Made by a program: the position numbers and the translations under genes
Notes under the pieces: model-generated
The model's database searches: none
Told to the model about the DNA's origin: nothing
Seen by the model: only the letters and a program-made list of their open reading frames with translations
DNA from: Leptolyngbya sp. NIES-2104
GTDB lineage: Bacteria; Cyanobacteriota; Cyanobacteriia; Leptolyngbyales; Leptolyngbyaceae
Direction of reading: 5' to 3'
DNA length: 64,000 nt
NCBI RefSeq assembly: GCF_001485215.1
Contig: NZ_BBWW01000001.1
Location: 124,001-188,000, forward strand
Part shown: positions 53,315 to 63,556 of the stretch, in pieces
Layout: each line of letters starts with the position of its first letter
Numbering within the stretch: the first letter of the stretch is position 1

Positions 53315-56300
53315 TTAAACCAAGGATGACACTCTCGCCTTGAATCCTGCTTTCTCCAAGGCGGTCACAGTTGCCTGTTCATCTTGAACGCGGAACTGTG
53401 AGCCGAATCGAACAATCTGACTGCGAACTGAGGTGCCGACGATCGCAATCACCGAAACTTTTGCATGATCTCGATCGCCATTTTCCTGCAACACTGTTTT
53501 CAATCGATGGCGTTGAACCGCATCATCTGCAACTTTGGGTTCAAGTTCAACCATGACCATTTTTACATCATCGAGTGGTTCTGCATCTTCCACAATGAAC
53601 TGGAACTGGTCTTCATCCCGCTTATCGATCTTGCCCCAGACCATCAATCGCGCATCGGGTTCGATTAAGCTACCAATTCGCTCAAAGCATTTCGGAAAAA
53701 CAACCGCTTCGGATCGACCCGTTAGATCTTCGATCTGAATCACTGCCATTGCATCCCCTTTTTTGGTTGTGACACGCTTCACCGCAGTAATCATGATGAT
53801 CGCGCTCACGCTTGCTCCTTCTCGACAGGTTGCTAAGCTACCTAAGCTAATCGGCGCTAACACTCTTGCCGAGTCTTGTAATTGTTTCAGCGGATGATCG
53901 GAGATATAAAAGCCGAGGACTTCTTTTTCAAGTCGGAGCTTTTCTTGAGAGGGATACTCGGAAACGATCGCGCCTTTCGGAGCCGTTTCAAAGCTGTTTT
54001 TCTGAGTCGCGCCACCGAATAAATCGAATAAGTTCCCTTGTCCACTGGCTCGATCGCGTGCTCTCGATTGTGCCCAGTCCATAATCATTTCGAGATTGTG
54101 GGCAAGCTGCTGGCGATTTGGTTCGATTGAGTCGAAGGCTCCACAGTGAATCAACGCTTCTAAGGCTCGTTTGTTGACAGCACGAGAATCCACGCGATCG
54201 CACAAATCCGCTAGGGATTTGAAGTGACCCGTTTCGTTTCGGGCTTGGAGAATGGCTTCGATCGCGCTCATTCCCACGTTCCGCACCGCAGACAGTCCGA
54301 AGAGAATCGCATCCCCGATCGGTGTAAAGTCAATTCCCGATCGATTGATATCGGGTGGTAATACTTTGATTCCAAGATTATGACAGGTGGCAATGTATCG
54401 CTGCACTTTATCTTGTTCACCGCTATTGGTGGTTAAGATAGCTGCCATATATTCGACCGGATAGTTCGCTTTCAGATAAGCAGTCTGGAAAGTAACATAA
54501 CCGTATGCCATTGAATGGGATTTGTTGAAGCAATATTCAGCGAACAATACCATCTGCTCGAATAGTTCCTCAGCAGTTTTAGTAGAAACACCTCGCTCTT
54601 TTGCACCTTTGACAAACAATGCTTGGTGCTTTTCCATCTCAGACTTTTTCTTTTTACCCATTGCTCGACGCAATAGATCCGCTTGTCCGAGCGAATAGCC
54701 TGCCATGTCCTGAGCAATTTTCATGATCTGCTCTTGGAAGACCATGATCCCGTATGTCTCTTTCAAAATCGGTTGCAGAATTTCATGAGCATAGTCAATT
54801 TTTTCGCGTCCGTGTTTGCGATTGATGAACTTTGGAATTAGTTTTGCATCGAGTGGACCCGGACGATATAGCGCTAGAACCGAGGAAATGTCATCGATTC
54901 CATCGGGTTTTAGATCGCGAACAATCTGACGCATTCCAGACGATTCAAGCTGGAAGATACCTTCGAGTTCGCCTTTAGATAACAGCTTATAGACTTCAGG
55001 ATCATCGAGCGGAAGACTATCGAGATCCAGCTTCACTTTGCGGCTTTGTTCAATTAGCTCGATCGTCTTTTCGATCATTGTGAGATTCTTCAGTCCCAGG
55101 AAGTCCATTTTTAGCAGTCCTAATGCTTCGATGTCTTCCATTGCGTACTGAGTCACGATGCCACCATCTTTGGTGACTTCTAATGGAACAATTTCATCGA
55201 GCGGTTCTGAAGCAATCACAACACCCGCAGCATGAACACCAACGGCTTTGTTGGTTCCTTCGATTCGCATTGCCATATCGAGCCAGCGACGATAAGTAAT
55301 CGCTGGATTTGTTCCTGGAATGACTTGATCTTGCTGGTATTTTTGGCTGAATTCTTTCGAGGGTGTTTCGGTCGGGGACACCATCTTTTTGAGCTTCGTA
55401 GACTTACCGCGAAACACTGGAATTTGTTTCGCCATCGAATTCGCTTCGCTGAGTGGAATGTTCAATACTCGCGCTACATCTCGAAGAATCGCTTTCGAGT
55501 TCATTCGGTTGTAAGTGATGATTTGCGCGACTCGCTCTTTACCGTACTTTTCAGTCACGTACTTGATCACTTCATCACGCCTGTCGATACAAAAATCCGT
55601 GTCCACGTCCGGCATCGATTTCCGCTCTGGATTCAAGAATCGCTCAAATAACAATCCATGATGCACCGGATCAATGTTCGTGATTCCGAGCGAATAAGCA
55701 ACTAATGATCCAGCAGCAGAACCCCGTCCAGGACCAACCGGGATTTTATTGTCGCGTGCATATTTGATGTAGTCCCAAACCACTAGAAAGTAAGTTGAGA
55801 ATCCCATCTGTTTGAGCATATTTAACTCATAGACTAAGCGATCGCAATATTCCTGAGTGATCTCATCCCGCGAATTTCGCTTCTGACGCTGGATCAGACC
55901 TTCCCAAGCAAGTTTCTCGATGTAACTATCGGCTGTAAACCCTGGCGGGATCGGATAGTCAGGCAGTCGAGATTCACCGCCTAGCAAATTGTATTCTTCG
56001 ACTTTGTTCGCGACTTCGATCGTGTTCGCGATCGCAGTTTCAATGATGTCCTGCGGTAAATGATCGCGGAAGAGCGATCGCATTTCTTCTGCTGATTTGA
56101 GATACTCAGTTCCCGTGTATCTCAGCCGTTTTTCTTCAGAAATCAGCTTTCCAGTTTGAATACACAACAAAGCATCATGAGCTTCCACGTCAAAACAAGA
56201 AACATAGTGCGAATCATTCGTCGCAATGATTTTGATGTCGAATTCTTTTGCAATTTTGATGATTTCAGGATTGACAAATCGTTCTTCTAACAATCCGTGA

Positions 56301-56830
56301 TCTTGAATTTCCAAATAGTAATCGTCGCCAAATAGCTCTTTGTACCAAGCGGCAATTCTCCGCGCAATTTCGGGCTTTCCTTGCAGAATCGCTTGTGGCA
56401 CTTCACCACCGAGACAAGCACTGGTCACGATCAAACCTTCGTGATATTCAGCGAGTAAATCTTTGTTGATACAAGGACGCGAGAAAATCCCTTTGCCTTG
56501 AACCCCTTTAAGGTGCGAAATCGTCGTGAGTTTGACTAAATTCTTATAACCTTCAGTGTTCTTCGCCAAGACCACCTGGTGATACTTCGGGCGGCGTTCT
56601 TGCTTAGTGATGTCGCCGTTGATCACATACATCTCGTTCCCGATGATCGGCTTAATTCCTTTGCCTTGACACGTTTTGATCAGTTCGATCGCGCCATACA
56701 TCACCCCGTGATCCGTTAGCGCGATCGCGGGCATTTCAAGTTCAACGGCGCAATCGACCAATTTCGACAACTGCCCCGCACCGTCTAACAAACTGTAATC
56801 ACTGTGAATATGCAGACCGACGAAAGACAT
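53315..56830 (-). CDS. dnaE: DNA polymerase III alpha subunit
   Basis: The product has 1171 residues from ATG 56830 ([17 protein letters not shown]); the ATT start at 56836 is unlikely. The PHP domain ([12 protein letters not shown]), catalytic PDVDTDF with its Asp pair, the tandem HhH region and the C-terminal OB domain are present. Known from the family: in many cyanobacteria DnaE is encoded as two fragments joined by a split intein, inserted before the Cys of the motif CFNKSHS. Here the gene is contiguous and the site [10 protein letters not shown] (Cys767) is intact and empty. It is the replicative polymerase core. Confidence 0.96.
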   Translation of the reverse strand: MSFVGLHIHSDYSLLDGAGQLSKLVDCAVELEMPAIALTDHGVMYGAIELIKTCQGKGIKPIIGNEMYVINGDITKQERRPKYHQVVLAKNTEGYKNLVKLTTISHLKGVQGKGIFSRPCINKDLLAEYHEGLIVTSACLGGEVPQAILQGKPEIARRIAAWYKELFGDDYYLEIQDHGLLEERFVNPEIIKIAKEFDIKIIATNDSHYVSCFDVEAHDALLCIQTGKLISEEKRLRYTGTEYLKSAEEMRSLFRDHLPQDIIETAIANTIEVANKVEEYNLLGGESRLPDYPIPPGFTADSYIEKLAWEGLIQRQKRNSRDEITQEYCDRLVYELNMLKQMGFSTYFLVVWDYIKYARDNKIPVGPGRGSAAGSLVAYSLGITNIDPVHHGLLFERFLNPERKSMPDVDTDFCIDRRDEVIKYVTEKYGKERVAQIITYNRMNSKAILRDVARVLNIPLSEANSMAKQIPVFRGKSTKLKKMVSPTETPSKEFSQKYQQDQVIPGTNPAITYRRWLDMAMRIEGTNKAVGVHAAGVVIASEPLDEIVPLEVTKDGGIVTQYAMEDIEALGLLKMDFLGLKNLTMIEKTIELIEQSRKVKLDLDSLPLDDPEVYKLLSKGELEGIFQLESSGMRQIVRDLKPDGIDDISSVLALYRPGPLDAKLIPKFINRKHGREKIDYAHEILQPILKETYGIMVFQEQIMKIAQDMAGYSLGQADLLRRAMGKKKKSEMEKHQALFVKGAKERGVSTKTAEELFEQMVLFAEYCFNKSHSMAYGYVTFQTAYLKANYPVEYMAAILTTNSGEQDKVQRYIATCHNLGIKVLPPDINRSGIDFTPIGDAILFGLSAVRNVGMSAIEAILQARNETGHFKSLADLCDRVDSRAVNKRALEALIHCGAFDSIEPNRQQLAHNLEMIMDWAQSRARDRASGQGNLFDLFGGATQKNSFETAPKGAIVSEYPSQEKLRLEKEVLGFYISDHPLKQLQDSARVLAPISLGSLATCREGASVSAIIMITAVKRVTTKKGDAMAVIQIEDLTGRSEAVVFPKCFERIGSLIEPDARLMVWGKIDKRDEDQFQFIVEDAEPLDDVKMVMVELEPKVADDAVQRHRLKTVLQENGDRDHAKVSVIAIVGTSVRSQIVRFGSQFRVQDEQATVTALEKAGFKARVSSLV

Positions 56831-57052
56831 AATCACTCAACTCACGCGAAGGAATGAGTCTAAGAGTAACCGATTCTGACCGCTATATCTACAAATCTTT
56901 TGAAAGATTTTCCCCATTTGTCCCCAGATATAGAGTCAAGCGAATTTCACAAACCAATTCACACCCCAATACCAATGTACCAAATTCAGCCGAAAACCGA
57001 CGGTGTTCCTAGATTCGGTTACGCTGAAAAATAGTGTGATCAATCGGGGAAT

Positions 57053-57328
57053 ATGTCGCAGTTAATTCAAGTGATGCAAAATGTATTCGATCGTCCTCCT
57101 GTTCCTTACAATCCCGCCAATCAAACCTTGAAAGGTTGGGCAATGTATTGTTTACGCGATCGCGGTTTTCTAGTGCAGTCGGCTCAGAATGCCGATTTTG
57201 CCATTAGTACGAAAGGAGAAAAAACCGCGTTCCGGGTGACACAATCTGAGCCAAGCGATACTAGAACAGGTTGGATCGTGGTCGATGCCTCCGGGAAACA
57301 CGCCAGAGTCATCGCCCCCGAACCTTAA
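57053..57328 (+). CDS. Small conserved hypothetical protein
   Basis: The product has 91 residues with alternating hydrophobic strands and a basic middle (NQTLKGWAMYCLRDRGFLVQSAQNADFAI). No domain recognised. The stop overlaps the end of the convergent membrane-protein gene by 4 bases. Confidence 0.65.
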   Translation: MSQLIQVMQNVFDRPPVPYNPANQTLKGWAMYCLRDRGFLVQSAQNADFAISTKGEKTAFRVTQSEPSDTRTGWIVVDASGKHARVIAPEP

Positions 57329-57846
57329 CGAATCACAACCTTCCGACGAGTCTGGATCTTTTTGATCCGGCGTTTTCGAGGGACATCCGACGCGAGAATG
57401 TCCCGCATTTCTTGCCAAAATGGTCGATCGCTGTGATGTAAATCAACCAGTACGATCGCAACACTAAACAGCAAAATTGCCGTTCCCGCTACAAATAGCG
57501 CCATCGATCCGGTGACAAGCCATTCGAGACTCACCACTGTCCGAATCGACAAGATAAACGTACTGGCAACAAACAAGCCCAGCGCGTAATACAAGATTAG
57601 AATGCCGTTGTTGGCGGACTTTACTCGCTGTTGCAGGTGGCGAATCTGTTTTTGGAGCATCAACGATCGATTAGACTGATCGAACCGATCCAAAATTTGA
57701 AAATATTCGACATTGGTAATTTGCAGGCGATTTTCAATCACGCTTCGCCGCAGCAGTAACCCACCCAGGACAAACGCACAGGCGAGTAACATCAGCACCG
57801 AATTAAGAATGAGTTGAATCAATTGTGTCGGGTCGTTTATACTCAT
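57325..57846 (-). CDS. DUF2721 membrane protein
   Basis: The product has 173 residues from ATG 57846 (MSINDPTQLIQLILNSV). Three hydrophobic segments (about 10-32, 87-107, 112-135) and a cytoplasmic coiled loop (NRSLMLQKQIRHLQQRVKSA) fit the DUF2721 family of small, uncharacterised cyanobacterial membrane proteins. It has a basic C-terminus (RRIKKIQTRRKVVIR). Confidence 0.8.
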   Translation of the reverse strand: MSINDPTQLIQLILNSVLMLLACAFVLGGLLLRRSVIENRLQITNVEYFQILDRFDQSNRSLMLQKQIRHLQQRVKSANNGILILYYALGLFVASTFILSIRTVVSLEWLVTGSMALFVAGTAILLFSVAIVLVDLHHSDRPFWQEMRDILASDVPRKRRIKKIQTRRKVVIR

Positions 57847-57965
57847 GCCGCCTCTGATACGCTCTAACGACAAAGAGGATAACACGAATTTTTAGTACCG
57901 TCGTACTAAATTTGAAAAATCTCCAAATTCAGTACAATGATTGCAATTCGATTCAAGAGACTGCA

Positions 57966-58583
57966 ATGATTCAGGCACTTCGACAAACCGTGACGTTTGA
58001 TGAATTCATTGAGCGGTATCCAGAGCATTCAGAGGTGCGCTATGAACTGCACCAAGGGGTCATTGTTGAAATGCCAAAACCGAAGGGACCTCATTCGTTT
58101 GTCGCTGGCTTTACAGTTGCTGAACTGAATTTTGAAATTCGTCGCCTCGGAGTGCCATACGCGATTCCAAAAGAATGTATTGTGCGTTCTGCCGATCGAG
58201 ATTCCGCGTATGAACCTGATGCAATTGTTTTAGATAAGCAAGCGATCGTGAATGAAACTCGCTGGGAAAAGTCATCGGTGATCGAAAATGGTGCTTCGAT
58301 CAAGCTGATTGTGGAAGTAGTGAGTACGAATTGGCGAGATGACTATTTCAAGAAATTCGCGGATTATGAAGCATTGGGAATTCAAGAGTATTGGATCGTG
58401 GACTATGCAGGGCTAGGAGGAAGGCGCTTTGTTGGCAATCCTAAACAGCCGACTTTGGTTGTTTGCGCTTTGGTTGATGGGGAATATGAGATGCAAGCAT
58501 TTCGAGAAAACGACCGCATTCTCTCCCCGACTTTTCCCGAACTGACGCTAACCGCATCACAGATTTCCGCTGCACAGTCTTGA
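57966..58583 (+). CDS. Uma2-family nuclease-like protein
   Basis: The product has 205 residues from ATG 57966; the frame open from 57912 has no ribosome site. It shows the Uma2/DUF820 PD-(D/E)xK layout: an early Glu/Asp region (RYELHQGVIVEM), YEPDAIVLD, then KLIVEVVSTNWRDDYFKKFADYEALGIQEYWIVDY, with the E-x-V and Asp/Lys residues retained. The catalytic activity of these proteins is uncertain. The gene is intact, in contrast to the broken copy at 25788. Confidence 0.88.
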   Translation: MIQALRQTVTFDEFIERYPEHSEVRYELHQGVIVEMPKPKGPHSFVAGFTVAELNFEIRRLGVPYAIPKECIVRSADRDSAYEPDAIVLDKQAIVNETRWEKSSVIENGASIKLIVEVVSTNWRDDYFKKFADYEALGIQEYWIVDYAGLGGRRFVGNPKQPTLVVCALVDGEYEMQAFRENDRILSPTFPELTLTASQISAAQS

Positions 58584-58728
58584 GGATCGCGATCGCACTT
58601 TCGCTAGTGATATTACTCGCGCTATCGGCAGCGTCACCCGCCATACAGCAACCACCGAACCCAAATGGTACTTCACCGACCTCCAAACCACCGCTTAAGA
58701 TGAGTATTAGCGCTAGGAGATAAAAGAC

Positions 58729-58968
58729 ATGACAAATCCATCGAGTGATTTATCGATCGAAGAAAGAGTCGCAGCACTAGAAGCCGCTGTTGCTAAACTT
58801 CAGCAGCAATCTTCCACTCCAGTTGAGAATTGGGTTGATCAGCTTTCAGGATCTTTCAAAGATGACCCAGAGTTTGATAAAGTCCTGCGCTACGGTCGCG
58901 AATTTCGCCGATCTGATTATCCAGATGATGATCAAACGATGCGAAATGATTCAAGCCATGATTGTTAA
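58729..58968 (+). CDS. Antitoxin-like small protein without partner
   Basis: The product has 79 residues: an N-terminal coiled coil (LSIEERVAALEAAVAKLQQQ) followed by NWVDQLSGSFKDDPEFDKVLRYGREFRRSDYPDDD, a pattern seen in antitoxins placed before PIN-domain toxins. Here no toxin follows; the map gene runs convergently and overlaps by 4 bases. The tail after PDDD (QTMRNDSSHDC) looks out of character, suggesting a truncated end. Family recalled from pattern only. Confidence 0.6.
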   Translation: MTNPSSDLSIEERVAALEAAVAKLQQQSSTPVENWVDQLSGSFKDDPEFDKVLRYGREFRRSDYPDDDQTMRNDSSHDC

Positions 58969-59780
58969 GGTAACGTCAGGATCTCATAGCCATCATCAGT
59001 CACCGCGATCGTATGCTCGAACTGCGCCGAGAGTTTCTTATCTTTCGTAATCACAGTCCAGCGATCGCTTAAAAACTTCAGTTCGTACGTTCCTTCATTT
59101 AGCATCGGTTCGATTGTAAACACCATTCCCGATCGCAATTTCACCCCAGTCCCCCGCTTTCCAAAGTGCGGAATCTGCGGCTCAGTATGAAACACCCGCC
59201 CTACACCATGCCCGACCATATCCCGCACCACAGAAAATCCATTCGCCTCAGCATATTCCTGAATCGCCGCACCGATATCACCGACTCTCGCGCCCGGTTT
59301 CACTTCAGCAATCCCGCGCATCATTGCTTCTTTGGTGACTTCGACTAACTTCCGAGCCTTCTCCGACACTTCACCCACCATAAACATTCGAGACGTATCA
59401 CCGTGATACCCCTCAAGAATCGGAGTGACATCAATGTTGAGAATGTCGCCATCTTTTAGAATTTGCTTCGGGCTAGGAATGCCGTGACACACCACTTCGT
59501 TAATACTGGTGCAAATCGAACCGGGATAGGGTGGATGATTCGGAGGCGCATAGCCTAAAGTGGCGCTGATAGCTCCATGATCTTTCATCCAGCGATCGGC
59601 TTCGTCGTTCAATTCCTGAGTGCTGACTCCTGGTTTGACCAAGGGTTCAAGATGATTCAATAACTGTGCTGCAAGTTTTCCCACGGTTCGCATTTTGTCG
59701 AGTTCGCGGGCGGACAGTAAAACAATGCCGCGATGTTGAGAAGCGGGTTTAGCGATCGATAATAAATTTTGGAGATTCAT
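58965..59780 (-). CDS. map: Methionine aminopeptidase, type I
   Basis: The product has 271 residues from ATG 59780. The metal ligands are visible: DVTPILEGYHGDTSRMF (two Asp), GHGVGRVFHTEPQIP (His) and VFTIEPML (Glu), plus a final Glu near the end. It removes N-terminal Met from nascent proteins. The extra 8-residue start at 59804 is less likely. A single gene. Confidence 0.95.
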   Translation of the reverse strand: MNLQNLLSIAKPASQHRGIVLLSARELDKMRTVGKLAAQLLNHLEPLVKPGVSTQELNDEADRWMKDHGAISATLGYAPPNHPPYPGSICTSINEVVCHGIPSPKQILKDGDILNIDVTPILEGYHGDTSRMFMVGEVSEKARKLVEVTKEAMMRGIAEVKPGARVGDIGAAIQEYAEANGFSVVRDMVGHGVGRVFHTEPQIPHFGKRGTGVKLRSGMVFTIEPMLNEGTYELKFLSDRWTVITKDKKLSAQFEHTIAVTDDGYEILTLP

Positions 59781-59863
59781 CACAGGTTCTTGCTGGCACA
59801 GCATAGCCTAGCATAACACAGCCATGTTAAACTACGACAAAATTCAGCGATCGGACTTCACTT

Positions 59864-60043
59864 ATGGGCGGTAAAACAGATTTAGAGCGGGTTGTTGCTT
59901 ACGTGCCTCCGGAGTGGAAAAAAGAGCTAGAAGCCTGGGCGGAAGCAGATGAACGATCGGTGTCGTGGTTAGTGGCGAAACTGATTGAGAAAGCTTTAGA
60001 AGAACGGCAGAAAGCAAGGTCGATCGCTAACACTCGTCCCTAG
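59864..60043 (+). CDS. Small ribbon-helix-helix-like protein
   Basis: The product has 59 residues from ATG 59864 (MGGKTDLERVVAYVPPEWKKELEAWAEADERSVSWLVAKLIEKALEERQ). The pattern VVAYVPPEWKKELEAWA...SVSWLVAKLIEKAL is that of CopG/RHH DNA-binding antitoxins or plasmid partition-like proteins. No toxin partner is adjacent. A truncated palindromic element begins at the base after its stop. Confidence 0.7.
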   Translation: MGGKTDLERVVAYVPPEWKKELEAWAEADERSVSWLVAKLIEKALEERQKARSIANTRP

Positions 60044-60122
60044 AGGGTGTTTGAGAAGTATAAACAGTTCCTTCGCTCCGTTGCGCTCCCGCCCTGAAAT
60101 GAACGACACTTTTCAAACATCC
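60044..60122. repeat. Short derivative of the palindromic element family (E6)
   Basis: The left end AGGGTGTTTGAGAAG is followed by CTTCGCTCCGTTGCGCTCCCGCCCTGAAATGAA (left arm only), then the right end ACTTTTCAAACATCCT. The central part is deleted. It spans the gap between two gene ends. Confidence 0.65.
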
Positions 60123-60124
60123 TC

Positions 60125-60604
60125 CTAAGCTTTCAAGGTTGCTGCTCCGAATGTCGCGTTAAATTGCCGACACCAAATCGCAACCGATTTGTAATCATTC
60201 GGATTAATATTGCTGGGAATTTCGTAAGTCTGTGCGCCGTTGAACTGTTTGAGCCGCGCAAGAATCACATAGCTTCCACTCTTTAGACTATAAAACGGAG
60301 GATTGGTTTCTCCGAGTACATTGGCAGAGCGGTGTAAGATAACGACTAAATCGGGTCCAAGAATCGAGGTTTCAAACTGTTGATCAAGCTGTAGAAAGCG
60401 CTTGCCGTTTTGATTGACGATCTGAACGCCCCCTTTTGTCGAATGCTCACCCTTGTTAAAGCTTCCGGCAGCAATCACATCTGAACTAGTCGAAGTTGCG
60501 ATCGGGCTTGCGGCTGTCGGATTGGACTGCGAAGAAGGAGGAGCGGCACAACTGACCAGAAACAGTGTTAAAAGGTTTGAAAGTGCGTAGAATCGTAGTC
60601 TCAT
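60125..60604 (-). CDS. DM13-domain lipoprotein
   Basis: The product has 159 residues. An N-terminal lipoprotein signal (LLTLFLVSCAAPP, lipobox Cys near residue 19) precedes a Ser/Pro/Thr-rich linker and a DM13-like domain (about 44-158) with the final CRQFNATFGAATL. DM13 domains are proposed cysteine-containing electron-transfer modules. Divergent from lnt, which modifies such lipoproteins. Confidence 0.82.
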   Translation of the reverse strand: MRLRFYALSNLLTLFLVSCAAPPSSQSNPTAASPIATSTSSDVIAAGSFNKGEHSTKGGVQIVNQNGKRFLQLDQQFETSILGPDLVVILHRSANVLGETNPPFYSLKSGSYVILARLKQFNGAQTYEIPSNINPNDYKSVAIWCRQFNATFGAATLKA

Positions 60605-60653
60605 GATTCATACTCCGTAAAGTCATTGAAGAATAAAAGTTGATTCAGTCCCA

Positions 60654-62147
60654 ATGCCGAAGATTTCGACACGATCGATGACGATCTCTATTCTCAGCGC
60701 TCTTTTAATGGGGCTTGCCACTGCACCAATTGGTTTCTGGTGGCTGGCGTGGTTTGCTTTGGCTCCATTGTGGGTGATGACCGTTAAAACAAGATCGCTG
60801 AAAACTGCAATCTTGTGGGGCATTGTGTATCACGGATTTGCACTGCACTGGATTACGGGACTGCATCCGCTGATGTGGTTGGGATTGTCTTGGATTGCGA
60901 GTGTGTCGATCGTGGCTTTCGCTTGGATTTTCATCACACTCTGGGGCGCTTTGTGCACGGGGTTTTGGGCGTGGGGATTAGCGCGAATTCCGAATCATCC
61001 GATTGTGCGAGTGATTGCTGGAACGGCTTTGTGGTCTGGGTTGGAATTAGTGCGGCAGTGGAGTGCATTGGATTGGACGACGCTTGCTTATACGCAGAGT
61101 CCGAGTAATTTGATCATTCTGCATTTGGGGCGGATTTCTGGAGCGTTGACGGTGACAGCCGCGATCGTTGCCGTGAATGGTTTGATTGCAGAAGCTTGGA
61201 TGACTCGGAGCAAGCAATTGATTGCAAGTGCGATCGCATTATTTGTCATTCTACATTTGGTTGGATTTGGATTGTATCAGAGCGCGATCGTACAATCTCC
61301 CGAAGCAAAGTTAACCGCAGGCATCATTCAGGGCAATGTTCCGACGCGACAAAAGCTATTTTCGGAAGGACTGAGACAGGCTTTTAATGGGTACTCATCG
61401 GGTTATCGATCGCTTGCCAATCAAGGAGTCGATTTTGTTGTGACTCCGGAGGGTGCATTACCTGTTTTGTGGCAGGGTGAGAATTTAAGGAATTTGGTGA
61501 CGCAAGCGATTCAAGAAAAGCGTGTGTTGGCGTTGGTGGGGACTTTTGTACCAGAAGGAACTCGTTACACTCAGAGCTTGATTGCAGTTGCGCCGGATGG
61601 AAGTACGATCGCTCGTTACAACAAGATCAAATTAGTTCCATTAGGCGAATATTTACCGTTTGAAAAAATCTTAGGTAGTTTAATTGGTCGATTATCTCCG
61701 ATCGGATCTTTCATGATTCCAGGTGAATTTAATCAACAGTTTGAAACGCCGCTCGGAAGAATTGCGATCGGGATTTGTTTTGATTCTGCATTCTCTGAAG
61801 TTTTCCGGCAACAAGTCGCGAACAATGCTCAATTTCTAATCACTGCATCGAATTTAGATCCTTACAGTACGGTGTTAATGGCGCAACATGAGGCACATGA
61901 TATTATTCGTGCAATTGAAACCGATCGATGGGCGGTTCGCGTCACGAATACCGGGTATTCAGGAATGGTTGATCCACATGGACGAGTGAAATGGCGATCG
62001 CAAAATAATCAATACCAAATTCACGCCGATACAATCTATCGCCAACAGTCTCAAACGTTGTATGTGAAATGGGGCGACTGGCTGACACCGACTTTATTAG
62101 GAATGAGCACCATTTTGCTGTTCTTCGTAAGTCGCAACCAGTGGTAA
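60654..62147 (+). CDS. lnt: Apolipoprotein N-acyltransferase (Lnt)
   Basis: The product has 497 residues: about seven N-terminal membrane helices (1-215), then a nitrilase domain with the catalytic triad visible as Glu in VVTPEGALPVL, Lys in YNKIKLVPLGEYLPFE and Cys in IAIGICFDSAF. It adds the third acyl chain to lipoproteins. The start at ATG 60654 (MPKISTRSMTISIL) fits a positively charged N-terminus. Its last 51 bases overlap the convergent bestrophin gene. Confidence 0.92.
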   Translation: MPKISTRSMTISILSALLMGLATAPIGFWWLAWFALAPLWVMTVKTRSLKTAILWGIVYHGFALHWITGLHPLMWLGLSWIASVSIVAFAWIFITLWGALCTGFWAWGLARIPNHPIVRVIAGTALWSGLELVRQWSALDWTTLAYTQSPSNLIILHLGRISGALTVTAAIVAVNGLIAEAWMTRSKQLIASAIALFVILHLVGFGLYQSAIVQSPEAKLTAGIIQGNVPTRQKLFSEGLRQAFNGYSSGYRSLANQGVDFVVTPEGALPVLWQGENLRNLVTQAIQEKRVLALVGTFVPEGTRYTQSLIAVAPDGSTIARYNKIKLVPLGEYLPFEKILGSLIGRLSPIGSFMIPGEFNQQFETPLGRIAIGICFDSAFSEVFRQQVANNAQFLITASNLDPYSTVLMAQHEAHDIIRAIETDRWAVRVTNTGYSGMVDPHGRVKWRSQNNQYQIHADTIYRQQSQTLYVKWGDWLTPTLLGMSTILLFFVSRNQW

Positions 62148-63041
62148 ATCTTGGGGATGCGTCGTCGGTGACAGTTCAATTAGATCTTGAACATTTTTTA
62201 ACATCGTTTCGCAAATAGCATCAAGCGGCAAATCATTCGGATCGCGTCCAAATGGGTTTTCGATTTCGATTCCGATCGCTTCAATTCCAAACAGCGTAAA
62301 GCTAACTAATACAACAACTGGAGTAGTCCACCATCCTAGATTCTCAACAATTTGAAAAGGCAAAGAAAGACAATATAAAAGTAGCAATTGTTTGAGATGA
62401 ATCGCATAAGCTACAGGCATTGGGGTCTTCAAAATTCGCTCACAGGCACCCAAGCAATCAACCAGTCCGTTTAACAGATTTTGCATCTCGGTAAGCTGAT
62501 GAATTTTAATGCGATCGCGTTGATATTGATACTGCAAATAATCACCGAGCCAAAACGCAACCCTCAGCGGTGGATTTTGAATTCCTTGTAATCGAATGAA
62601 GTGCTCAGGTAGGATTAATTTTTCAATTTCAGAGCCAAATGATTCTTGTCGCAAATGCGTTTTCATGGCAACCGAAAACGCAACTAATAGATGCAATGCC
62701 TCGATTTTATCAGCTCGATCTCGTTCTGTTTTCTCTGAAATGGCGACCCAAATTTGTCTTGCTAAATTGCGGGTATCGTTGACTAATTTTCCCCAAGCTT
62801 TTCGCCCTTCCCAAAAGCGATCGTAAGCCGTATTTGTCCGAAACACGAGCAGCAAACCCAAGACAATGTTGGGAATTAGACTCGCCAAAGCAGGGAGTGA
62901 AACGGGCAATCCTTCCAGAAATGCGATCGTGATCAGCAATCCGAACAGACCACAAACTATCGATCGTGGAAGAACCTTCGGCACCACAGAGCCTTTGACT
63001 TGCAGCGCAGTTTGAAGCCAGCGTTTTTTCTCGAAACTCAT
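62097..63041 (-). CDS. Bestrophin-family anion channel
   Basis: The product has 314 residues with four hydrophobic segments. It shows the bestrophin (RFP-TM) core: GLLLVFRTNTAYDRFWEGRKAWGKLVNDTRNLARQI (about 60-96), a pore-region neck, and a late FGIEAIGIEIENPFGRDPNDLPLD. Bacterial bestrophins are Cl-/HCO3- or cation channels; in cyanobacteria they are linked to ion balance in thylakoids. The 3' end overlaps lnt by 51 bases. Confidence 0.88.
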   Translation of the reverse strand: MSFEKKRWLQTALQVKGSVVPKVLPRSIVCGLFGLLITIAFLEGLPVSLPALASLIPNIVLGLLLVFRTNTAYDRFWEGRKAWGKLVNDTRNLARQIWVAISEKTERDRADKIEALHLLVAFSVAMKTHLRQESFGSEIEKLILPEHFIRLQGIQNPPLRVAFWLGDYLQYQYQRDRIKIHQLTEMQNLLNGLVDCLGACERILKTPMPVAYAIHLKQLLLLYCLSLPFQIVENLGWWTTPVVVLVSFTLFGIEAIGIEIENPFGRDPNDLPLDAICETMLKNVQDLIELSPTTHPQDLPLVATYEEQQNGAHS

Positions 63042-63193
63042 TTTCTCCGGGGACTGAGGGGGCGCGATCGACTTGCAACCGCTTCATGATATTCCACCCA
63101 TAGACAAATGTTAAGAATTTTGTCGCTTGTTCTCGATGGAAATCCGTAACGACATTGCAACATAATAGGAATGGAAGATTCGTGAGGTACGTT

Positions 63194-63412
63194 ATGCCCG
63201 TTAAGAAAGGCGAATTGGTTCGTGTAATCCGCGAAAAACTCGAAAATAGCTTGGAAGCTCAAGCCAGCGATTCCCGATTTCCGAGCTACATCTTTGAGAC
63301 TGAAGGCGAAGTGATAGATATTAGAGGCGATTACGCTTTTATCAAATTTGGAATCGTGCCGACACCGAACGTTTGGCTGAGACAAGACCAGCTTGAATCG
63401 TTTAAAAAATAG
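63194..63412 (+). CDS. ndhO: NAD(P)H-quinone oxidoreductase subunit O (NdhO)
   Basis: The product has 72 residues from ATG 63194. [53 protein letters not shown]...[13 protein letters not shown] is the full NdhO pattern. NdhO is a small peripheral regulator of NDH-1 that destabilises the complex and adjusts respiration/cyclic flow. A 24-bp hairpin begins at its stop codon. The window thus carries three ndh genes, but ndhO is about 60 kb from ndhF/ndhD. Confidence 0.94.
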   Translation: MPVKKGELVRVIREKLENSLEAQASDSRFPSYIFETEGEVIDIRGDYAFIKFGIVPTPNVWLRQDQLESFKK

Positions 63413-63462
63413 AATTCTCGGCTAGAGACATAACATCCGTTATGTCTCTAGCCGAGAATTCT
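63411..63462. repeat. Perfect 24-bp hairpin at the ndhO stop
   Basis: Positions 63411-63434 (AGAATTCTCGGC...) pair perfectly with 63439-63462 across a 4-base loop ATCC. It starts two bases inside the stop codon. There is no T-run on the plus strand, so transcript stabilisation or a palindromic mobile/target site is as likely as termination. Confidence 0.85.
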
Positions 63463-63556
63463 GCTTAGGAATGTGAATTCATCAACTTGTGGAATTACCC
63501 TCACCCCCAGAGAATTCAAAGTTGCAGATTGTTTAACTTACATTCCTCAGAAATTC

